This document shows, in pieces, positions 8,501 to 16,492 of a DNA stretch of 64,000 bases (position 1 is its first letter; the number at the start of each line of letters is the position of its first letter). This DNA is from Ketobacter alkanivorans (lineage in GTDB: Bacteria; Pseudomonadota; Gammaproteobacteria; Pseudomonadales; Ketobacteraceae): assembly GCF_002863865.1 (NCBI RefSeq), contig NZ_CP022684.1, forward strand, positions 3,911,990 through 3,975,989, in the 5' to 3' direction. The translations under genes were made by a program, and so were the position numbers. Below the pieces are notes generated by a model. The model did no database searches and was not told where the DNA came from. It worked only from the letters and a program-made list of their open reading frames with translations.

Positions 8501-9745
8501 GTTGGCTTCCCAGGCTCCAATGCGCGCTTGCTTGCTCATCTGCTCCAACACTTCCTGCTGGTTGGCCAGTTTCTCCTCAGCCTGTTTGCGTTCGGTGATG
8601 TCTTCAATAATCGACCATATGTATTCGTGGCCATTGCTTTCCCGCAGCAGTATGCCGTTTAGTACAACAGGAAATCTGCTGCCGTCTTTTCGTATGTATT
8701 CCTTTTCATAGGGGCCATAACGACCTGTGCTGTTAAGGCTCTCCAGTTGGGCGGCCTCTTGCTCCTCGTAATCACGGGGCGTGATATCCCAATAATCCAG
8801 CGCCAGAAGCTCTTTCTTGGTGTAGCCTGTTGGCCTGCTGAGGGCGTCATTGATTTCGATAAATTTCCCGGTGGAAAACTCATTCAGCGCGATACCGATC
8901 GGCGATAATTCAACGAGAGCACGTAACCGCCTATTGTCGATCTGCCGCCGTTGGTACAGGTAGGTCAGGATGAAAAACACCAGGCAGATCAAGCTCCCTA
9001 TGACTACCAGCGTGGCACGCAGTGCGTTTGCGTTTTTAGCGTGAGCAGGCCAGCCATTTTTAGGCGCAGCGGCTATTTCCCAATGGCCAGCGGGTAACGA
9101 GATGGTGGCCAGTACCGGGTTTTGATCAAACAGCTCGGCAGCACCAAAAAAAACAGCGCCTTTCGCGCCAAGCCCGTCCTTGCCACGAATGGATATGGCA
9201 TAGGGCACCTCTGCATCCAGCAGCCCGTTGCGTTTGAAAAGCAAGTCGGCGTCAATCACTGCAGACACCAGCCCCCAAAATGTGCGCTGACCGTTCTGCT
9301 CAACAAACACCGGTATACGCCCAATAATGCCGTTGCCGCCCTGCACAAGTTTAAGAGGCCCTGCTATCACCATATCCTTACTGTCCCGTGCAGACATGGC
9401 CGCTTGCCTTTGTACCGGATTTTTACCCAGATTCAGTCCCAGGGCTCCTTCATTTCCCTGCAATGGGTAGATATAGCGAATCACCATATCCGGTGCACCA
9501 CCGATGTTTTTGAGAAGTGGGCGATCTTGTAGCAGTATGCTGGCATAAGCACCGAAGCGCGACTGTGTGATATCCGGCTCGACGCTGATTATCGCCACCA
9601 TTCCCTGCACAGTCTGTAGATTGCTGTTGATGTCACCTTCCAAGCGAGCACGCAATACGCTGATTTTACTCAATATTTCGTTGCGCAGATGTTCGTTTTC
9701 AGTTTGGTTGTTAAGTCGGTCAATAAACAGACCAGTCGCAATCAT
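5573..9745 (-). CDS. Hybrid sensor histidine kinase: CHASE-PAS-PAS-GAF-HisKA-HATPase-REC-REC-HPt
   Basis: A very large inner-membrane sensor kinase of 1390 residues from the first ATG. A periplasmic CHASE-like domain (about 30-215) is followed by a membrane helix at 241-264. PAS domains lie at about 272-388 and 400-515, each ending in DITERK, and a GAF domain at about 535-690. The kinase core has phospho-acceptor His731 (SHEIRTPMNG), N-box GNAIKFTPQG and GGTGLGLAI. Two receiver domains carry Asp1023 and Asp1180, and a C-terminal HPt has His1331 (HTIKGSAGQ). This is a complete phosphorelay in one chain; its output regulator is not adjacent. The first membrane helix is encoded partly upstream of the ATG, so the real start is probably CTG at 9802. 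Confidence 0.9.
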   Translation of the reverse strand: MIATGLFIDRLNNQTENEHLRNEILSKISVLRARLEGDINSNLQTVQGMVAIISVEPDITQSRFGAYASILLQDRPLLKNIGGAPDMVIRYIYPLQGNEGALGLNLGKNPVQRQAAMSARDSKDMVIAGPLKLVQGGNGIIGRIPVFVEQNGQRTFWGLVSAVIDADLLFKRNGLLDAEVPYAISIRGKDGLGAKGAVFFGAAELFDQNPVLATISLPAGHWEIAAAPKNGWPAHAKNANALRATLVVIGSLICLVFFILTYLYQRRQIDNRRLRALVELSPIGIALNEFSTGKFIEINDALSRPTGYTKKELLALDYWDITPRDYEEQEAAQLESLNSTGRYGPYEKEYIRKDGSRFPVVLNGILLRESNGHEYIWSIIEDITERKQAEEKLANQQEVLEQMSKQARIGAWEANLEKNTLYWSPMCKLIQGVAPEYEPTPEDGIRYFEEGAHQNAMQKAIELCRTQQQPWKLESKIITADGNEVWVCSIGQGEFKNGTCTRLFGSLQDITERKLNEQRLAQTHNELEHQMSLLRAIERAQSTFIANENYLQTFDNLLSNVLTLTDSQYGFVGEIHYNSASQPFLKIRSISNVALDEKSDEFYEGLLKDGTEFRNLEPLFERALTSLQPVISNTPKEDSPNGHPALHSFLGIPITRNGKGIAMVGLANRGSGYNQKMVKWLDPLMMTIGQLIEGYRNQQARNQAEKDLVAAKDAAEAATQAKSDFLATMSHEIRTPMNGVLGMLNLLQRTKLDSDQLRRLQLAMSSAESLLLLINDILDFSKVDAGKLDIEVLDFDLRAMLGDFSESMALKAQEKGLELILDLRGIQVSMVKGDPGRVRQIFTNLVGNAIKFTPQGEILVRCNITQQNDKLRFESSVQDTGIGIPTNKISNLFSPFTQVDASTTRQYGGTGLGLAICKQLVNKMGGDISATSTPNQGSRFEFHILLEPSDMAKQVIPELDTTSLKVLVVDDNSTNREVLHDQLQLWGITVAQASSGTEALACCEDRLTRTPEQQPPFDIAILDMGMPGMNGAQLAEKLKADPRLVKMQLVMMTSMAHRGDARYFEKLGFSAYFPKPVTTQDLFIALSVISKQSESNERRPLLTRHSLKALRDNHQQAIVPDWPQKARILLVEDNSINVEVAKMILNELGLNADVAGNGLEAIQTLATAPQPEPYTLILMDCQMPELDGYETTRRIRAGSAGEHNNNIPIIAMTANAMKGDREKCIQAGMNDYLSKPISSDALLRKLKLWILDETQDSAFQCEQPDESANSDHQPSDESIWDEVAALSMVKQRQDRLQLLLESFMNHVPPHLDNLSCAVQEHNTSQSQYLAHTIKGSAGQMKASQLEQACAAMEYAASIADTDKMKALLPAVLENAQVVLNRFNSWLDSRD

Positions 9746-9898
9746 GCAGACAGCAGCTATTGTCGGCGCCAGCCATAGGTACTGTCGGGGTTGGAAGTTC
9801 AGAACTTAATACCTCAATCCATGGTGTCTATCTATTAGTTATAGTTCATAGAATTGCATTTTTCTGCGGGGGGAAGTGTCATGGCTGTTGGCGATCAG

Positions 9899-9940
9899 GT
9901 ATACGATGTATACGCTGGTGGTGCTTGTCTTAATATTAAG
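9899..9940 (+). promoter_or_regulatory. Two palindromes upstream of the MMPL transporter
   Basis: GTATAC-GAT-GTATAC lies at 9899-9913 and the perfect 12-bp palindrome CTTAATATTAAG at 9929-9940. Both sit within 90 bp of the transporter start, in the gap divergent to the kinase. They resemble operators for dimeric regulators, but no cognate factor can be named. Confidence 0.35.
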
Positions 9941-9986
9941 CTAAAACAATAAGTTGCTCCCCAGTGAATAATCAGGAGATGAATCC

Positions 9987-12305
9987 ATGGCCAACTGGCT
10001 GATAGAGAAGGTGGTGCGCTGGCGCTATGGCATGATTGTCGTGTCCCTGATAGTGGCTGTGGTGTTTGGATGGGGCGCGCAGTATCTGCAGCCGGATACA
10101 GACTACAAGGCGTTTTTCAAGGAAACCAACCCGCAATTAATGGCCTTTAATCGTATCGGTAATGCTTATACGCAAACGGATTCAGTTCTATTTGTTGTGC
10201 AAGCAACCGAAGCCACAGTCTTTACACCGGAAACCCTGCTGATTATAAGCGAGTTGACTCGTCGAGCTTGGGAGCTGCCGTATTCCCAGCGGGTTGATTC
10301 GGTTGTGAACTTTCAGCACACGGATGCCGACGATGATGGGTTGGTGGTGCGTGAATTGGTGGAGGACGCAGTCAATTTGACCTCACAGCAGGCTGATAGT
10401 ATTCGCCAAATTGCGTTGAATGAGCCTCAGCTGGTGAAAAAACTGATATCAGCAGACGGCAAGGTTGCTGGCGTGAATGTGGTGATCAATCTACCGGTGC
10501 ATCAGGGAGATTCGCTGCACGAGGTCGGAGAGGCAGCAAGGGCGCTGCGGGCAGAATTTGCGGATCGCTATCCTGATGTGAGAGTGCTGTTGTCGGGTAT
10601 TGTTGAATATAACTACGCGTCTGAAAAGATCATCGGCGATGAGATGGTTACGCTCATGCCCTTTATGTTGCTGGTGGTGCTGTTGGTGTTGGTGCTGATG
10701 TTGCGATCGTTCTGGGGCACATTTGCAACACTGGTGGTTATCCTGTTTTCGATCGCGGTTGCCATGGGGGCCATGGGCTGGATAGGGTGGCCTCTTACTT
10801 CTGGTTCTGCTGGTGCGCCGACCATCGTGTTGACCATGGCCGTTGCCGATTGCGTTCACATCCTGGTGACCTATTACCTCTACTTGCGTCAGGGTCACGA
10901 CAAGTTCAGCGCCATGCGCACCAGTTTGCGTTTGAACTTTCAACCGGTGTTTATTACCAGTCTTACCACTGCGATCGGTTTTCTGAGTATGAATTTCAGT
11001 GATTTACCGCCCTTTAATGTGTTAGGTAATGTGGTGGCGATAGGGGTTGTGGCCGCCTTTCTGTTCGCGATTTTTTTTCTGCCAGCACTGATGCTGGTGC
11101 TGCCTGCGCGAGTGGGTAACAGTGAAGTGAGGCAGAGTCATGCCATTGATCCGTTTGCCAATTTTGTGGTGCGCCACCGCACTGGCCTGCTTTGGGGTGT
11201 GAGCGTCATTACCATTGCGCTAATTGCTTGCATTCCGCGAAATGACATCAACGACAACTTTCTGCGATTTATTAAACAGGGCAACCCAACTCGGGACGCA
11301 ACGGATTTCATCAGTGAAAACTTAAGCAGCTTTTACAGTGTGGAGTATTCACTGCATAGCCCCTACGAAGGAGGAGTCTATGATCCGAGATTTTTACAAC
11401 AGGTTCATCAGTTTAGCGAATGGCTGAAACTGCAGCCAGAAGTGGCACAGGTGATGTCCATAACCGACATCTTTACGCGTTTGAATCGGAACATGCATGG
11501 CAATGATCCAGCCTGGGAGAAGCTGCCTCAGGAGCGCGAGCTGGCAGCGCAGTATTTGTTGCTTTATGAGATGAGCCTGCCGTTTGGTTTGGATCTTAAT
11601 AATCAGATTAATTTTGAGAAAACCGCCACGCGCCTTACGGTGAACCTTGTTGAGCAGAATACTGCTGCAATGCTGAGATACGAGAAGAAGTACGCCGATT
11701 ATTTGCGTGTGCATGCGCCAGATATCCGTTTTGATGCCGGTAGCACTACGCTGTTGTTTTCTCATGCGGGCATCAGCAATGCGATCAGTATGCTTGAAGG
11801 GTCTATCCTAGCGTTGATTATCATATCGATAATTTTAATTGTCGCGCTGCGTTCGTTAAAAATTGGTTTGATCAGTATCATTCCTAATTTGATCCCGGCG
11901 GGCTTGGCCTTTGGCCTATGGGCTATTTTTGTGGGTGAGGTGGGTATTTCCATTGCCATCGCCATTGGCATGACCCTGGGTATTGTGGTGGACAATACAG
12001 TACATTTTCTAAGCAAGTATTTGCGGGTTAGACGTGAACAGGGCGCAACACCAGAGCAAGCGGTACGTTATTCCTTTTCTAACGTGGGGGTGGCGCTGTT
12101 GGCCACCAATATAGTGCTTATTGCAGGGTTTCTTGTGCTTTCCATGTCTGGGTTTGTGCTTAATTCCCAAATGGGCATGTTCACTGCGCTCACCTTTGTT
12201 ATGGCATTACTGGTGGACTTTTTCTACTTGCCAGTGCTTTTGCTGCTGGTGGATAAAGATACAAAATTGGACGCTGACCATTTACATCAGGTAACGGGAT
12301 CTTGA
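9987..12305 (+). CDS. MMPL/RND family transporter
   Basis: A 772-residue membrane protein with AGGAG 9 nt before ATG 9987. It has the duplicated layout of the family: helix 1 at about 15-32, a large periplasmic loop, a block of helices at about 220-375 (LLVVLLVLVLMLRSF, ADCVHILVTYYLYLRQG), then helix 7 near 400, a second loop, and a final block from about 615 (GMTLGIVVDNTVHFLSKYLR). The VVDN and VADC segments sit in the helix-4-like positions used for proton relay. This is the hopanoid-exporter/MmpL-like branch with no separate membrane-fusion protein gene. The substrate is unknown but lipids or other hydrophobes are typical. Confidence 0.88.
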   Translation: MANWLIEKVVRWRYGMIVVSLIVAVVFGWGAQYLQPDTDYKAFFKETNPQLMAFNRIGNAYTQTDSVLFVVQATEATVFTPETLLIISELTRRAWELPYSQRVDSVVNFQHTDADDDGLVVRELVEDAVNLTSQQADSIRQIALNEPQLVKKLISADGKVAGVNVVINLPVHQGDSLHEVGEAARALRAEFADRYPDVRVLLSGIVEYNYASEKIIGDEMVTLMPFMLLVVLLVLVLMLRSFWGTFATLVVILFSIAVAMGAMGWIGWPLTSGSAGAPTIVLTMAVADCVHILVTYYLYLRQGHDKFSAMRTSLRLNFQPVFITSLTTAIGFLSMNFSDLPPFNVLGNVVAIGVVAAFLFAIFFLPALMLVLPARVGNSEVRQSHAIDPFANFVVRHRTGLLWGVSVITIALIACIPRNDINDNFLRFIKQGNPTRDATDFISENLSSFYSVEYSLHSPYEGGVYDPRFLQQVHQFSEWLKLQPEVAQVMSITDIFTRLNRNMHGNDPAWEKLPQERELAAQYLLLYEMSLPFGLDLNNQINFEKTATRLTVNLVEQNTAAMLRYEKKYADYLRVHAPDIRFDAGSTTLLFSHAGISNAISMLEGSILALIIISIILIVALRSLKIGLISIIPNLIPAGLAFGLWAIFVGEVGISIAIAIGMTLGIVVDNTVHFLSKYLRVRREQGATPEQAVRYSFSNVGVALLATNIVLIAGFLVLSMSGFVLNSQMGMFTALTFVMALLVDFFYLPVLLLLVDKDTKLDADHLHQVTGS

Positions 12306-12333
12306 TCTACACTGGTTAGAAAGGAGGTGTATC

Positions 12334-13149
12334 ATGAATTCTGTTGTCCCCGCTGTTGAAGACACAGTTACCGGAAGCTATCTGACTTTCGCACTACTGG
12401 ATGCCCGCTATGCGTTGGCGGTACGCCATATACGTTATATCACTTCGCTGGCAGCCATCGCTCCCCGTGAGGTACCCGATACTGAGCATCAGAACCATCG
12501 AGTATTTCAGTTTCAGGATGCCCAGATCCCGCTTTATCCATTTTGTGATTTGGTTGGCATGAGCTCTCAACAGGAGGACTGTCAGCAGCTGATAGCGTTG
12601 TTGGCCCAACGCCGCCAGGATCATATCGACTGGATGGATGCTCTCCATGAGAGTATTTGTGAAGGGGTGGATTTTACCAAAGCAACGGATCCTCACAAAT
12701 GCGCTTTTGGCATTTGGTACGATCATTATGCTCCCGAGGATGACGAGCTGAAAAAGATAATGATGCTCTTCGATGAACCCCATAAGCGAATTCATGCGCT
12801 TGCTGAGAAGCTCTTGGATGTATCGCAACGGCAGGGTCAGGTCGACGTTGCCATACGCATGTTAGAAGAGGAAAAGCACTCGACGCTAAAACAGTTGATG
12901 AATCTGTTTGAGCAGGCCAGCGAGCGTCTGCGGGAAATGCAAAAACCGGTTGTAGTCATTCTTAATACCGGTCATCGCACTTTTGCCATTGAACTGGATG
13001 GCATTGATGGCATTATTGATTTTGAGTACGGGCACTGGCTGGCGGATACTGATGTGGATAAACGCCCTCACTGCTATGACGGTTTTTTCCAGAAACCGGG
13101 CGCAGAATTGTTCGTAAAATTGAACCCATTTAATCTACTTACGGCTTAG
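12334..13149 (+). CDS. CheW-like protein with inserted CZB zinc-binding domain
   Basis: A 271-residue protein with GGAGGT just before ATG 12334. Residues 15-80 look like the N-terminal half of a CheW fold (YLTFALLDARYALAV, then FQFQDAQIPLYPFCDLVG). Residues 90-205 form a chemoreceptor zinc-binding (CZB) domain: DHIDWMDAL, then HKCAFGIWY, then PHKRIH supply the His and Cys ligands. Residues 207-255 then return to CheW-like strands (VVVILNTGHRTFAIELDGIDGI). The likely role is coupling zinc or redox (HOCl) sensing to a chemotaxis-type kinase array. No receptor or CheA gene is nearby. The 3' end overlaps the convergent oxygenase gene by 11 bp. Confidence 0.8.
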   Translation: MNSVVPAVEDTVTGSYLTFALLDARYALAVRHIRYITSLAAIAPREVPDTEHQNHRVFQFQDAQIPLYPFCDLVGMSSQQEDCQQLIALLAQRRQDHIDWMDALHESICEGVDFTKATDPHKCAFGIWYDHYAPEDDELKKIMMLFDEPHKRIHALAEKLLDVSQRQGQVDVAIRMLEEEKHSTLKQLMNLFEQASERLREMQKPVVVILNTGHRTFAIELDGIDGIIDFEYGHWLADTDVDKRPHCYDGFFQKPGAELFVKLNPFNLLTA

Positions 13150-14113
13150 TGGGTTGCTTCAATGCCACCAATTCAGGTCGTCCGAACATGGCCCGGGTGA
13201 GGGCGCGGGTCATGATGGTTGAAGGAAGGCCCCGGATGCGTCGACTGGCCTCTACGTAGGCTGGCCCATTTCGAATGAGTCCTGGGGTTATGGGTTCTGC
13301 CACACTTAATATCTTCCGGCCACTGGCAAAGATCAGCCTCTCTTTTCTTCCGTAGGGTAAGTTAAATTCCTCTCGCAGCCTTGTTGGCAGCGTCGCTGCT
13401 GTCGTGATTTTTAGCCAGGCCATGGCGGGTGTTAATGTGAAATGAAGTGGCGCAAACAAGAACGCTGCCAATTCACGGGTGGAGTCCGTCACCACCAGTT
13501 GATCCGAGTCCCAAATGCTGCGATTGTACTCTTTGAAGGATTCCCAGTCCGGCGGCAAGATTGCATCAGGTATACCAAACATATACGCGAACAGCTTAGT
13601 CTCGTTGTAAAAACGATCTTTTTCCTCCGCTGACAAAGGGCGGCGGAACAATTCGTACATCATCACCGTGGTATCCCACAGCGTGGCGTGAACCCACAGT
13701 AAGGCATTGGCCTCGTTGGCCATATAGGGAGTGCCTTCGCCAAAGGCTCCGGCACTGGAATCCATTGTGCCTTGAATGCGGTTGTGTACGTTATGCACAG
13801 CACGGGCGTACTTGGTAGCCTGCTCTAAATCACCGTACACAATGGAAAGTACGGTGGTGAAGGTTCTCTTTGCTCGTCCTAGCGGATCTGAGCGGGTTTT
13901 GGAATGCTCATCGACGCCACGGGTTACCCAGGGGTGGGCGATCTGGAGCAGCAGGGCGCGGCCGGAGCCATGGGCACCAAACAGCGCATGGCGGGAGAGC
14001 TTCCACATCATGGAATCAGGGCCGAACAGCCCAATCCGAGGATCTTTGACTTTGGAGATAGCAAGTTCAAGCTGAGACTCGAACATGTCGCGGGTTACGA
14101 CGAGTTGTTGCAT
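13139..14113 (-). CDS. MpaB-family oxygenase (DUF2236)
   Basis: A 324-residue protein of the ER-bound oxygenase MpaB/latex-clearing-protein superfamily. The family signature near residues 40-85 is visible: LFGAHGSGRALLLQIAHPWV, RGVDEHS, then DPLGRAKRT. Further blocks are LLWVHATLWDTTVMMYE and YNETKLFAYMFGIPD. Characterised relatives bind haem and oxidise polyisoprene or act in fungal mycophenolic acid synthesis. Bacterial short forms are mostly uncharacterised. The substrate here is unknown. It is monocistronic, convergent with the CheW-CZB gene and divergent from the amidoligase operon. Confidence 0.82.
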   Translation of the reverse strand: MQQLVVTRDMFESQLELAISKVKDPRIGLFGPDSMMWKLSRHALFGAHGSGRALLLQIAHPWVTRGVDEHSKTRSDPLGRAKRTFTTVLSIVYGDLEQATKYARAVHNVHNRIQGTMDSSAGAFGEGTPYMANEANALLWVHATLWDTTVMMYELFRRPLSAEEKDRFYNETKLFAYMFGIPDAILPPDWESFKEYNRSIWDSDQLVVTDSTRELAAFLFAPLHFTLTPAMAWLKITTAATLPTRLREEFNLPYGRKERLIFASGRKILSVAEPITPGLIRNGPAYVEASRRIRGLPSTIMTRALTRAMFGRPELVALKQPTKP

Positions 14114-14280
14114 AAATCAGGTATCCACTACTGCTGACTGACTTATTAGTAGTTTAGACTTTTTTTGACCGCTATACAGGCATTCCGTGACTTGGCCGTT
14201 TAGGTTACAGTAAATCTGCAGTATGGACGTGGTATCAATAGGAACGCGGGAACTAATTTACAGCAGGATAGAGGCCCATA

Positions 14281-15279
14281 GTGACAGATTCCAGTATTTG
14301 GTTGCCTCCGGTGACCCTAACCAATAAAGGCAGTGAGCGGCGCGTGGGCGTTGAGTTGGAGTTTGCTGGCCTGGATGCGGGGCAGATCATCGGGTGTGTG
14401 CAACAACAGTTTGGCGGAGAGTTGGAGCGGCGCAGCAGCTTCGAGTTTTCGCTGCAAAACACCACGCTGGGGAAGTTTGGTATTGAGTTGGATGCCTCTT
14501 ATATCAAGGCGGTTGGTGCGTTACTCGAGGAATCCGGTGATCTGGAGGACGAGTTCTCTATCGAAGCCGTGGCCGCTGAGTTACTTACCAAAGCGGCAGA
14601 GCAGTTTGTGCCCTGGGAGCTGGTGACGCCACCTGTTTTGCTTTCCGATCTGCCGCAGATTTCACAATTATTTGCCAGTTTGCGGAGCGCAGGGGCATTG
14701 GGTACGCGCAACAGTCTGAGGTACGCCTTCGGCTTACACCTGAATCCTGAGCTGCCCGCGACGGATATTGACACGATTCTTTCCTATTTTCGGGCGTTCC
14801 TCTGCTTGTACGAATGGATTGCCGAGCAGGATCAGATCGACCTGACCCGAAAGTTAACTAACTACATCAAGCACTTTAGTAAGGATTTTATTCAGAAAGT
14901 CATCGATGCCCGTTATCAACCAACCTTAGCGCAATTTATCGATGACTATATTGAGGATAATCCAACCCGCAATCGCAGCATGGATATGTTGCCGCTGTTT
15001 GCACACCTGGATGAGGATCGAGTCCGTAGTCGATTGGATGATCCGCGCATCAAGGCACGACCCACTCTGCATTACCGTTTACCGAACTGTGATATCGACA
15101 ACCTGGATTGGAATTTGGATCAACCTTGGCAAAACTGGTTGCAAGTAGAGCGTTTAGCCAATGATCCTGCTTGGCTGAAACAGTTCTGTGATCAATACCG
15201 GCGCTACCTAAAGTCATTTATCACGCCGTTTGATACCGAATGGTTAAAAGAAAGCAGCAAACTGTTACAGGAGCACTAG
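14281..15279 (+). CDS. Amidoligase family protein
   Basis: A 332-residue protein, probably starting at GTG 14281. It has the glutamine-synthetase-like fold signature of the amidoligase family: RRVGVELEFAGL near residues 21-32, FGIELDASY near 66, WELVTPPV near 116, and RYAFGLHLNPE near 145. These supply the metal and ATP carboxylates and the ring of the active site. Such enzymes are predicted to join an amine to a carboxylate at ATP cost. The following gene is a class-I glutamine amidotransferase, so ammonia or a glutamyl group could be exchanged between them. The product is unknown. Confidence 0.85.
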   Translation: MTDSSIWLPPVTLTNKGSERRVGVELEFAGLDAGQIIGCVQQQFGGELERRSSFEFSLQNTTLGKFGIELDASYIKAVGALLEESGDLEDEFSIEAVAAELLTKAAEQFVPWELVTPPVLLSDLPQISQLFASLRSAGALGTRNSLRYAFGLHLNPELPATDIDTILSYFRAFLCLYEWIAEQDQIDLTRKLTNYIKHFSKDFIQKVIDARYQPTLAQFIDDYIEDNPTRNRSMDMLPLFAHLDEDRVRSRLDDPRIKARPTLHYRLPNCDIDNLDWNLDQPWQNWLQVERLANDPAWLKQFCDQYRRYLKSFITPFDTEWLKESSKLLQEH

Positions 15280-16016
15280 TTATTCCGGCACAGACATCCG
15301 ATGTTCATACTCCTGTGGATTCGCCGCTGATTGCGGTAACCGGCCCTCACAAACGTTATCCGTTTGCCTGGTGGGCTACTCGATTTATGTTGCGTTTGGT
15401 GGGGCTGCGGGCCATCTACGTGACAGCCCATTCCGGCATGCCCAAGCAGGTCATACACGGCATAATCATTGGTGGTGGCGATGATATCGAACCAGAGCAA
15501 TATGGAGGCGAGTACCATCCACGGCGGCGTTATGATGTGGAACGGGATCGTTTCGAAGTAGCGATGATTCGGCAGGCATTGGACAGCAATATTCCAATGA
15601 TTGGGATCTGTCGCGGAGCCCAATTGATTAACGTTGTGTCCGGCGGAACGCTGAACCAGGATATCAGACCGTTGCGGAGGCTTACCCCAAATCGACGCAG
15701 TATCCGTCCGATAAAATGGGTGGATCTAGATGCTGATGGTCGCCTGTGTTGCTCGTTGGGTATCAAGTCATTGCGAGTAAACAGCCTGCATGAGCAGGCG
15801 ATTGAGCGGGTGGGTGATGGGCTTACTGTCGCCGGCCGGGATAGGGATGGTTTTGTGCAGGCAATAGAAGGGCAATATGGATTTTTGTTAGGGTTGCAGT
15901 GGCACCCCGAGTATCTTCCTTATCGGGCGGAGCAACGTCATATCTTTCGCCTATTCGAAAAGGCAGTCAGTCGGAATGACAGCCATGTAGTGTTGCATGA
16001 GCCCGAGTTACTATGA
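15240..16016 (+). CDS. Class-I glutamine amidotransferase (peptidase C26/PuuD-like)
   Basis: Up to 258 residues. The catalytic triad is visible: Cys124 in GICRGAQ, and His222 and Glu224 in LQWHPEY, with IIIGGGDDIEPEQYGG forming the oxyanion region. This matches gamma-glutamyl-GABA hydrolase-like amidotransferases. The ATG at 15240 overlaps the amidoligase by 40 bp and has no clear ribosome-binding site. The domain itself begins near residue 29 (PLIAVTGP), and an AGGAG at about 15268 suggests a start near 15282-15315. The stop overlaps the next ATG by 4 bp. It likely removes or transfers a gamma-glutamyl/amide group on the amidoligase product. Confidence 0.85.
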   Translation: MVKRKQQTVTGALVIPAQTSDVHTPVDSPLIAVTGPHKRYPFAWWATRFMLRLVGLRAIYVTAHSGMPKQVIHGIIIGGGDDIEPEQYGGEYHPRRRYDVERDRFEVAMIRQALDSNIPMIGICRGAQLINVVSGGTLNQDIRPLRRLTPNRRSIRPIKWVDLDADGRLCCSLGIKSLRVNSLHEQAIERVGDGLTVAGRDRDGFVQAIEGQYGFLLGLQWHPEYLPYRAEQRHIFRLFEKAVSRNDSHVVLHEPELL

Positions 16017-16468
16017 TCAGTTACGGGCTGTTGTTTCTTAGCGCTTTTCTGGCGGCGACCCTACTCCCTTTTTATTCAGAAGTGGTTCTTATTACGCTGC
16101 TGCTGGAAGGTAAACCGGTGTTTCCGTTGTGGCTGGCTGCTACGTCGGGCAATACCTTGGGTGCTGCAGTGAATTGGGTGATGGGGCGTTATCTGCTGCA
16201 TTTTCAGGATCGCAGCTGGTTTCCGTTTAAGCCCGGCAGCCTCAGTAAATCGCAGGCGTGGTTTCAACGCTATGGTAGTTGGAGCTTGTTGTTTGCATGG
16301 CTACCAGTGGGCGGAGATGCGCTCACGTTTGTTGCTGGCATTATGCGGGTACGATTGTGGGTTTTGCTTCTGTTGTGTGGTATCGGCAAAGGGTTGCGCT
16401 ATGGTGTGGTGATCTGGCTTACGGATGTAACAGAGGCTTCGCTCCCGTTGATGGAAGGGGCTGGCTGA
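16013..16468 (+). CDS. YqaA-like small membrane protein (DedA/VTT superfamily)
   Basis: A 151-residue protein with four hydrophobic segments. The re-entrant signature of VTT proteins is present: LLPFYSEVVLITLL, then ATSGNTLGAAVNWVMGR, then LFAWLPVGGDALTFVAGIMRV. E. coli YqaA is the closest named relative; the wider family includes lipid scramblase/flippase-like proteins. The ATGA overlap with the amidotransferase suggests co-translation, so it may move or accommodate the product of the two upstream enzymes. Confidence 0.85.
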   Translation: MISYGLLFLSAFLAATLLPFYSEVVLITLLLEGKPVFPLWLAATSGNTLGAAVNWVMGRYLLHFQDRSWFPFKPGSLSKSQAWFQRYGSWSLLFAWLPVGGDALTFVAGIMRVRLWVLLLLCGIGKGLRYGVVIWLTDVTEASLPLMEGAG

Positions 16469-16492
16469 TAGTCCTCTTGTCCAGGCGGGCGC

